Shown here: piece by piece, positions 35,360 to 42,258 of the stretch | Layout of the letters: every line of letters begins with the position of its first letter | Numbering within the stretch: the first letter of the stretch is position 1 | Source of the DNA: Moorena producens 3L | Lineage (GTDB): Bacteria; Cyanobacteriota; Cyanobacteriia; Cyanobacteriales; Coleofasciculaceae | Assembly: GCF_000211815.1 (NCBI RefSeq) | Contig: NZ_GL890840.1 | Span: forward strand, 304,141 to 368,140 | Direction: 5' to 3' | Length of the DNA stretch: 64,000 nt | Translations under genes and position numbers: made by a program | Notes under the pieces: model-generated | What the model saw: only the letters and a program-made list of their open reading frames with translations | Database searches by the model: none | What the model was told of the DNA's origin: nothing

Positions 35360-36462
35360 ATAATCACAATATAGCAGATTCAATGAGGGGTGTCACCCCT
35401 CATTTTTATTTTGCCAAATTGCTGTGCCTTCCACTTCCAGTTAACCATTGGCACTACCTAGGACAGGTGATGAGAAAATTTAATCAATTTTGGACAGATT
35501 TTCCCTTAGAGCGTTGGTCAACTAATACAAGCTAACAAAATGCTGAACATATGAATCAAACGAAAATCTATATCATCCCATGCCCTAATTTACCCATTTA
35601 CCCCTATACCCATGATCAAATTCGATTCCGGAAGAGTTACTGAGGGTGGAATATTCTCCAATCAATTTAATAAAGGACTTAGACACCAAGACCCTTAAAA
35701 CCCGGTTTCTCTTATCAGTCAAAGGCTGAAATCGGTGTAATTACCATCAATAACCTGGTTTGGGGCGTAAGTCCTATAGGATTTGTCCAATGTTACGAAT
35801 TCATAGGCTTTTTAAACAAAGTTTAAGTTAAGCAAATTTCTCTGAACAGAGCCTACCAAAAGTTCGGCCAAGTTGATACATTCATAAATAGGCACACAAA
35901 CCAATCGCAATTCAGGACTGTGCCTCCTGTCCTGAAAAACTTACAGCCCTAGAAACTTAGTCGTAGAGATTAACAAGACAGGTAGGGTAGGGTAGGCGTT
36001 AAATAATCATGAATGGGAGTAATTCAGTTTAATTCCCACCTACTCAAGACAACTAAAACCATGTCTAGCCCTAATTGGTCGATGTTTTAACTAGCTAGTG
36101 CTCATGATCTGAAGTATCTTTATTCAGCGTCTTAGGCTAGCCAAACTGTTAAAACATCAAAAGCCAAACCACTCAGGAAAGTAAGTAATGGAGGAATATA
36201 CTTTTTTGTTGAGCGTCGGCTGTAAGACTCTGTAAACCCTAGCTAGATATTTTGTTGAATAAGTATAGCCATGAACCAGGTACCGTTACCTGGTTCATGT
36301 TCGTTTTAGCCACTATCAAAAAAAACCTAACACTTTACTAATTAGAACAGCCACCCCTTTTTCAGCTCGATTGGCCTCTTGTAGGGCGCGTTATGCTACC
36401 GCTAACACACCAATCTAATACGAGATAGATGATCGAGCTGTCTGCCTGTAGAATTGAGATCG
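35360..36462. other. 1.1-kb gene-free region with an orphan hairpin
   Basis: I find no gene. The only strong feature is the 13-bp perfect hairpin at 36270-36299. AGTAATGGAGGAATATAC near 36183-36201 looks like a ribosome site, but the frame after it is only about 15 codons. TAGGGTAGGGTAGG is a short G-rich repeat near 35983. Confidence 0.45.
36270..36305 (+). terminator. Strong hairpin, orphan terminator
   Basis: CATGAACCAGGTA (36270-36282), loop CCGT, then TACCTGGTTCATG (36287-36299) form a perfect 13-bp stem, followed by TTCGTTTT. No gene precedes it for more than 900 bp on the plus strand. Confidence 0.6.
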
Positions 36463-36753
36463 CTATTCCTGCATCCCGGCATACAACAAACGTGCAAATA
36501 GCCGTACCCCATCATCCTGCTTCAGCTCTTCATAGGAGGGGGGCTGCCGCAAGCCCACCACCCGCAGATCTGCCAGCAATTCGGGATGAAACTGACAGGT
36601 AAACGATCGCCGAACGGTTTTACTTTCAAAATCTCTGTAATTGATGCAAGTCGCAGAACACTCTGTCAAAACCTCATCATCATCCGCCGTCGAGCACAAA
36701 ATTTCAACAGCATCAGGGAGCTGGATCAGCCAATACAAAGCACTATTTGCCAC
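36463..36753 (-). pseudogene. C-terminal fragment, class-I glutamine-amidotransferase-like
   Basis: A 96-codon frame contains RSFTCQFHPELLADLR; FHPE is the His/Glu motif that ends the catalytic triad of class-I glutamine amidotransferases. The N-terminal part with the GxCxG cysteine nucleophile is absent. Upstream the frame is continued by another reading frame (to 36982) whose residues do not resemble the family clearly. I read it as a decayed fragment. A small real protein is possible but less likely. Confidence 0.45.
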
Positions 36754-36989
36754 AATATGAAGGCTGGGAATGAGAGTCGATCACTTTTTCGAATGGCTGC
36801 CCCTTGCCCCATTCACAGCTGGGATTCTCGGACAGTAAAGAGCGAGTCGATAGAGGATTAGACGAATGGCGATCGGCCAAAAACCGTCCCAAAAGAATGT
36901 GAACGGACTCAAACTGAGAGCCACTATAGCTCAGATAACCTGGCTTGAGTCGCCAGTTACTGGGTACCGAGTGAGTAATCATAAGAATA

Positions 36990-38175
36990 ATTTCACATTC
37001 TCTTCAGTATCTTTGTCTTCTGGAACCCAACAAGAATCGGTTCCTAAGAAACCAAGTCTAATGGCCTTGAGGCTAGAGGTGCGACACCGAATACCAGGTA
37101 AAAACAAATTACAACACCCGCCAGAAGTTATGCTGCGGTAAATGGTGTGCGATTTGCTGGCTTTAAATCAGTATCGATAAGCATTTAAGTAAAATATCAT
37201 ACTCAGGGACAAGTGGCAAGGTTTCGCGCCTTAACAACTGAATAACCGTGAGGGTGGTTGATGGATTTCTGTTCCTGTCATTATTATAATTTCATACTTA
37301 TCCCCTTGTTTATATAAATACACCATCCAGAGTCGAAACTTGCTTTCTTAAAGCCAATTCAATTTGTTGTGCCTTCTCAGACAACCTCTGAGAAGTATCA
37401 TTTGCTACATAAAAGCCCCCGTGGGTCCCCCGAGCGAGCAATCCCTCGCTCGGGGGACTTTTACCAGCAAATTGATTCTTGTTCCCCCCAAGCGAGCAAT
37501 CCCTCGCTTGGGGGGTGCATCTCAGTTTTGCAATTAGGCAAAAATTCGGGAGAAAATTCCCACACTCCCCGCGCCCCCGCCCCGCGCCCGGGCCCCACAC
37601 TTGAGATCTTTTTTACAAATATGAGATGCACCCAATTTGGGGGGCTAGGGGTGCAAAATTCAGTATCAAAAAACTTTTCAGATATCCTCTCAAGAGAATA
37701 GCCAGCCTTGGTAAAAATTATTCTTGCTCATCTTATCTTATCCATTACAATAGGTATTTAGGAATATTTACTGGAGCAATAATTTCATTTTTACATAGTT
37801 TAATTGTTAATATCGTTATCATCAAAACTTAAATTTCAACAATAAAATTACCTAAAACGTACTTACTATTATATTTAATATAGACTGTGTATAAAGCAAA
37901 TTTTAACAACTAAGAGCTTCCTGTATCTTATCTCCTTCCTAGCACCCCTTGAAACAGCTCTGCCTTTTTAAGGCGGACGGAAGGGGGTTATTCAGCCAGA
38001 GGGATTTAGGGGAATCAGAATTTTTTGACAAACAATATATTAGCAACCGCCCCAATACTTCTGTAACTGCTACAGGACATGGTTGCTTGCTCTTATTCAC
38101 AAGGCTTTTTCTTTATAGTAAGTTGTATTCACCAAAAGCTATAGTAAAAGAACTGGCTTCAACGCCTACTACACT
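36990..38175. repeat. Gene-free region with twin hairpins and a MITE
   Basis: Two strong hairpins come in tandem: CCCCCGAGCGAG/CTCGCTCGGGGG (37427-37456) and CCCCCCAAGCGAG/CTCGCTTGGGGGG (37484-37515). The second runs into the MITE at 37513. The rest is AT-rich with no credible coding frame; frames of about 70 to 110 codons here are repeat-derived. Confidence 0.55.
37513..37633. mobile_element. 121-bp MITE, second copy (GGGTGCATCTCA ends)
   Basis: GGGTGCATCTCA (37513-37524) and TGAGATGCACCC (37622-37633) have the same interior layout as 23380-23491 (CAATTAGGCAAAAATTCGGG, then C-rich sequence). The flanks share only TTGGG, so a full 8-bp target duplication is not evident. It sits inside a CCCCCCAA...TTGGGGGG repeat. 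Confidence 0.8.
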
Positions 38176-39693
38176 ATGCTAGAATCTGGGAAACTCCTCC
38201 AAAATCGCTATTACCTCCAGCAGCAGCTGAATGACAATCCAGTGCGCCAGACTTGGCTAGCACTGGATTCCGAGTCTGACACGCAAGTCGTAGTCAAGCT
38301 TTTGGCTTTAGGTGGTCCCGTACAATGGGACGATTTGAAACTATTTGAGCGGGAAGCGCAAATTCTCAAACAACTGGATCATCCTCGGATTCCCAAGTAT
38401 CGGGATTATTTTTCCCTCGATGAGAGTATCCTGTGGTTTGGACTGGTTCAGGAGTATATCCCTGGTCTATCCCTGAAACAACAACAGTCTCAAGGGTTTA
38501 GATTCTCTCAGCAGCAGGTAAATACTATCGCAGCTGATATTTTAAAAATTCTTCAGTACTTACATCAGCTCAACCCCCCAGTCTTACACCGAGATATCAA
38601 GCCCAGCAATCTAATTTGGGGTGAGGATGAGCAGGTATATTTAATCGATTTTGGAGCAGTGCAGGCTCAACCAACTACTGCGGGTGCCACATTTACAGTG
38701 GTGGGAACCTATGGTTATACTCCCATGGAACAGTTTGGGGGTCAAGCTGTGCCTGCTTCTGATTTGTATGCCTTAGGGGTCACCTTGATTGAACTGCTGA
38801 CTGGAGTGGCACCTGCTGAGTTACCTCAGGAAAATTTGCGGATTCAATTTCGTCAACTACTCGGTTCTACTGTTGAGCCTGGCTTAGTGACCTGGCTAGA
38901 GAAAATTACAGAACCAGCTGTGGAGCGTCGCTTCAGTGATGCTAAACAAGCTACTGAAGCGCTATACACTAACCCAGTGGTTCCATCAAACAACACCTCC
39001 CCAACTGGTCTGCCAGACACTGTTGTCCGTATCCATAAATCAGCAGAACAACTGATCATTGATATCCCCTCCCACTGGGAAATGATAGTGTTCAAACCCC
39101 TCAAACATGCCCTAAAACAAGCTAGAGGGGTGCTAAAGGGGGTATTTTCTTACTCACTACAGCGGTTCAAGACCTTAGAAAAGTCTAGGCAACACCGGAT
39201 ATTAGTTGGTGTTGGGTTGGGAGTAGTCGTAGCAATTTTACTTGACTTATTTAAGCACCTTATTCTTCAAATATTAGTAATTTTGTTAGCAATTCCAGTA
39301 TCATTACTGCCTTTAGCTATCCCAATTTTTTTAGTGATGTGGATAACATCATTAAACTCAGAAAAAGACTTTTCTGAGGCAGTTCGTATTTGTTTTGATA
39401 ACAAAAAATTTGAAATTACTAAGGCATCTTTGAGCCGCAAAAAATGGGATCGAGGAGAAAATTCACAAATTAAAGAGGTTTATATTACTGCCTATAGGGA
39501 TGCACAAGGTAGATACCATCGGGGGATTGCGATCACTACTCAGGTAGAACGACCATCACCCTTTGGTCAAAAATCCCAAACCTACATCTTTGGCGAACAA
39601 TTACCAGAAGCTGAATTGAATTGGTTAGTTGAAGAAATCCGAGCTTGGTTAGATATCAAATCTAGTGATTCATCACCAAATGCAGAAGGTTGA
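38176..39693 (+). CDS. Membrane-anchored Ser/Thr protein kinase
   Basis: The 505 residues carry a Hanks-type kinase domain in 10-270: catalytic loop HRDIKPSN, DFG as IDFGAVQ, and activation-segment GTYGYTPMEQFGG in place of the usual APE-type end, as in other cyanobacterial kinases. The ATP Lys is in VVVKLLA. The glycine loop is degenerate (LNDNPVRQTWLA). Two hydrophobic segments at about 345-395 and a C-terminal cytoplasmic tail follow. It probably phosphorylates proteins near the membrane; the substrate is unknown. No cognate phosphatase is adjacent. Confidence 0.9.
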   Translation: MLESGKLLQNRYYLQQQLNDNPVRQTWLALDSESDTQVVVKLLALGGPVQWDDLKLFEREAQILKQLDHPRIPKYRDYFSLDESILWFGLVQEYIPGLSLKQQQSQGFRFSQQQVNTIAADILKILQYLHQLNPPVLHRDIKPSNLIWGEDEQVYLIDFGAVQAQPTTAGATFTVVGTYGYTPMEQFGGQAVPASDLYALGVTLIELLTGVAPAELPQENLRIQFRQLLGSTVEPGLVTWLEKITEPAVERRFSDAKQATEALYTNPVVPSNNTSPTGLPDTVVRIHKSAEQLIIDIPSHWEMIVFKPLKHALKQARGVLKGVFSYSLQRFKTLEKSRQHRILVGVGLGVVVAILLDLFKHLILQILVILLAIPVSLLPLAIPIFLVMWITSLNSEKDFSEAVRICFDNKKFEITKASLSRKKWDRGENSQIKEVYITAYRDAQGRYHRGIAITTQVERPSPFGQKSQTYIFGEQLPEAELNWLVEEIRAWLDIKSSDSSPNAEG

Positions 39694-39775
39694 AAGTTTA
39701 AGGTTGAAGGTTGAAGGTTGAAGGTTGAAGGTTGAAGGTTGAAGGTTTAAGGTTTAAGGTACAAGGTTCAAGGCA
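39690..39775. repeat. GGTTGAA heptamer array
   Basis: There are about ten GGTTGAA/GGTTTAA units directly after the kinase stop codon, between it and the convergent transporter gene. Confidence 0.85.
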
Positions 39776-39824
39776 AAATAAAAAACCAATCAATACCGAA
39801 ATTCAGCAACTCAGGACTCAGAAC

Positions 39825-41093
39825 TCAGCTCATGGATGACATGAAAAATGCGAACAGAAACCCCATAATCGTGGATAAGACAACGGAACTGCCTCCCAAT
39901 TCATAGGCTTCTGGCATCATGGTGCTAGCCAACATTGCCAAAATTGCTCCACCAGCAGTAGCCTGAGCTAAGGCTATGAATAATTCTGGGGTATGGCTTT
40001 CTAAAACATGACCTGCCACTGCACAGATTCCGCACAGCATCACCGCCCCCATCCATAACCCAAGAATCTGAGTGGTTTTAGTTCCAGCTTGTTTCATCCC
40101 AGTAGCACTGGATAATGCTTCTGGGAAATTGGAAATAAAAACTGCTAGTAAAAATGACAAGCTGAAGTGAGAGTCCCCAGCATTCATACCGATAACCGCA
40201 GATTCAGGAATATTGTCAATCAAGGTACCGATGACAATAGCAAAAGGAGCAGAATTCTTAACTAATTTTTCTAGTATAGCTGGATCTTCTCTAATTAATA
40301 GATCCAGTTCTGCTTGAGCAATCAACTGTTGTCGCCAACGGTCTAACTTATGTTCTACGGCCACCCTAGAGTCAGTGGCAAATTGGAGTCGGCGTGCTAA
40401 GGAACGGCTGAGAGCCCAAGCTAAGTGGGGAGACCAACTCAGCACATGATTAAAATGTTCTTGGTGTAGTTGATATAACTCCATGGGAGTTTGGGCAATA
40501 ACAGTGGCTGAACGGGGTTCTCCCGTGAGCAATGACACTTCACCAAATACTTCCCCTGAACCCATAGTATTAATTAATTTTTCACCTCTGAAGACTTCCG
40601 CTTTTCCGTCCACAATCATATACAGGTGATCACCAGGGGCTCCCTCCTGACAAAGAATGTCTCCAGGTTGAGCATAGACTGGTTTGAGGTAGGGAACAAT
40701 AGCGTGCTTTTCCTGGGAGGGAATATTTTGCATCACCTCCACGTGGGCAATGCGATTAAGTACATCGGATACCTGTTCCTGAGTATGCTCAATTAAATAG
40801 CGACGACTAGAGGCAGGTTTGCGTAGAAAACCACCGTGCTGGTCGATATATGTGGTGATTCCAGTAAACAGGCTACCCCCCACTAGGAATCCTAGCAGGA
40901 GGGGTAAAAATCCACCATTTTCGTAAGCAGGTATGGTGATTTCAAATGCGATCGCACAAATTAAGGTTCCACTACCAAATGCCATGATGGCAGCAGAAAC
41001 AGTGCGGTTCGGCTGCCAGAAAACCCCAACTAAGGCTCCCAATGCCAAACTCGAAGCTCCTAATATACCTTGAAAAAATGCGGCGGTTGCCAT
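39825..41093 (-). CDS. ZIP-like metal transporter with inserted cyclic-nucleotide-binding domain
   Basis: The start is set at ATG 41093 (MATAAFFQGI); the longer frame to 41189 adds an odd leader. There are 422 residues. N-terminal TM segments (about 1-80, LGASSLALGALVG, AFGSGTLICA) and C-terminal ones (about 290-422) resemble ZIP permeases: DNIPESAVIG matches the TM4 H/D-N-x-P-E motif, and NFPEALSS matches TM5. Between them (about 115-230) is a CNMP domain with GDHLYMIVDGKAEVF, GEVFGEVSLLTGEPRSATV. It is probably a metal transporter, or related channel, gated by cAMP or cGMP. ZIP His ligands are partly replaced, so transport needs testing. Confidence 0.8.
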   Translation of the reverse strand: MATAAFFQGILGASSLALGALVGVFWQPNRTVSAAIMAFGSGTLICAIAFEITIPAYENGGFLPLLLGFLVGGSLFTGITTYIDQHGGFLRKPASSRRYLIEHTQEQVSDVLNRIAHVEVMQNIPSQEKHAIVPYLKPVYAQPGDILCQEGAPGDHLYMIVDGKAEVFRGEKLINTMGSGEVFGEVSLLTGEPRSATVIAQTPMELYQLHQEHFNHVLSWSPHLAWALSRSLARRLQFATDSRVAVEHKLDRWRQQLIAQAELDLLIREDPAILEKLVKNSAPFAIVIGTLIDNIPESAVIGMNAGDSHFSLSFLLAVFISNFPEALSSATGMKQAGTKTTQILGLWMGAVMLCGICAVAGHVLESHTPELFIALAQATAGGAILAMLASTMMPEAYELGGSSVVLSTIMGFLFAFFMSSMS

Positions 41094-41237
41094 AGGCGGC
41101 TGGCTGCTTCCAATACTGCTTATTTTATAGCTGCATACAATAGCTCGATACAAAGTATAAAGTCTGAAGACAAAAACCATGGATGCCAAAAAATTCAGCC
41201 TTGGCCTTGGCCATAGGCCAAGCTACTTGAGGTGCCT

Positions 41238-41708
41238 TCATCCTTCATCCTTTGGTTGGTAGGTCATGATCGATAGAGGAATACGGAATAGTGTAGTGGC
41301 TAGTTTGGACAAGCCAAACTTAAATTTAAGGGATTTAGGTAAGTCTTGCCAGGATACTGACACAAAACCGAAACGGGTGTAAAACGGCGTCAGCCAACCC
41401 ATACATTCGAGATAAAGAGGGAACTCAGCCTCTTTGATTAAATTTTCCATCAGATAACTCCCCAAGCCCCGATTGCGCCACTTAGGTGCCACAACCAAAC
41501 TCCCCAATTCTTGGGCATCGGGAAAGTTGCGCAATTGTCCACAAGCCACCACACGCCCCTCAAATTCAATCACCCGAAACTGGGTCCAACGTAACTGGGT
41601 AGGCTCTAGTTTAGCAATCAGAATTAATTTAAGAATTGCCCAGGTATCCTTGGCACAGGCAGGGCGGAAAATGCATCCTGGTGGTAACGATGGAGATGCT
41701 TTACTCAT
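41238..41708 (-). CDS. GNAT family N-acetyltransferase
   Basis: The 156 residues contain the acetyl-CoA motif A as VVAPKWRNRGLGSYLMENLI (R/Q-x2-G-x-G/A) and the motif B region FPLYLECMGWLTPFYTRFGF. The substrate is unknown. It is preceded by CTTGGCCATAGGCCAAGC palindromic repeats and faces the CPXCG gene divergently across CCGTCAA heptamers. Confidence 0.88.
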   Translation of the reverse strand: MSKASPSLPPGCIFRPACAKDTWAILKLILIAKLEPTQLRWTQFRVIEFEGRVVACGQLRNFPDAQELGSLVVAPKWRNRGLGSYLMENLIKEAEFPLYLECMGWLTPFYTRFGFVSVSWQDLPKSLKFKFGLSKLATTLFRIPLSIMTYQPKDEG

Positions 41709-41734
41709 CAGCTGTTATAAATTGAATTTTTGTT

Positions 41735-41830
41735 CATGGTTGACCATCAACCGTCAACCGTCAACCGTCAACCGTTAAACCTCAACAACAAACCACTCAA
41801 TAACAAAGCACTCAACAACAAACCATCAGC
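41735..41830. repeat. CCGTCAA heptamer array
   Basis: Four CCGTCAA units, then related CAACAACAAACCACT sequence, lie between the divergent acetyltransferase and CPXCG genes. Confidence 0.7.
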
Positions 41831-41930
41831 ATCCCAATTTATCAGTTACCGATTTCATAGGTCAGTTGTGATCTCCGTCAGTCCTGACCCAATACAATTA
41901 TTGCTACACTCAAAGAAAATTCTGTAGTGA

Positions 41931-42119
41931 ATGCAAGAGACTGCTCAATATTCCTGTGCCTATTATGGTGAAACCATTTTGACCTTTGTAGATCTAAGCG
42001 CTGGTGAACAGCAATCCTATATCGAAGATTGTCAAGTCTGCTGTCGTCCAAATATTTTGTATGTAAGGGTAGATCAAGAAACTCTCGATATTGAGATTGA
42101 CAGTGATTATGATGGCTAA
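41931..42119 (+). CDS. CPXCG-motif small protein missing one cysteine
   Basis: The 62 residues include SAGEQQSYIEDCQVCCRPNI, the signature of the CPXCG cysteine-rich (DUF-type, likely zinc-ribbon) family. Related proteins start with C-A/P-Y-C-GE; here the residues are CAYYGE, so the second cysteine of the first knuckle is Tyr (TAT for TGT). The other cysteines are intact. It is probably a zinc-binding protein of unknown function. The single change would leave three ligands, which could weaken folding. Confidence 0.85.
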   Translation: MQETAQYSCAYYGETILTFVDLSAGEQQSYIEDCQVCCRPNILYVRVDQETLDIEIDSDYDG

Positions 42120-42258
42120 CTAAAAGGCAGATTGACCCAAGTTCACTCTTGGTAAGGATTTATGATTAGATTTGTGGCTAGCATGGTGCGTCTACCCAGA
42201 ACCTTGCTACTGATAGGGACAGTGGCGAAACTCACCCATTTGCTCAATCTTAAGGTAA

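Noticed and set aside
36743..36982. 79-codon frame next to the amidotransferase-like fragment
   Set aside because: It may be part of the same decayed gene in another frame, but no motif supports it, so it is not listed separately.
37310..37701. Frames of about 100 codons on both strands around the second MITE
   Set aside because: They are built from MITE and GC-rich hairpin sequence, not conserved protein.
30213..41830. Heptamer arrays considered as CRISPR repeats
   Set aside because: Units are 7 bp with no unique spacers, and there are no cas genes in the window.
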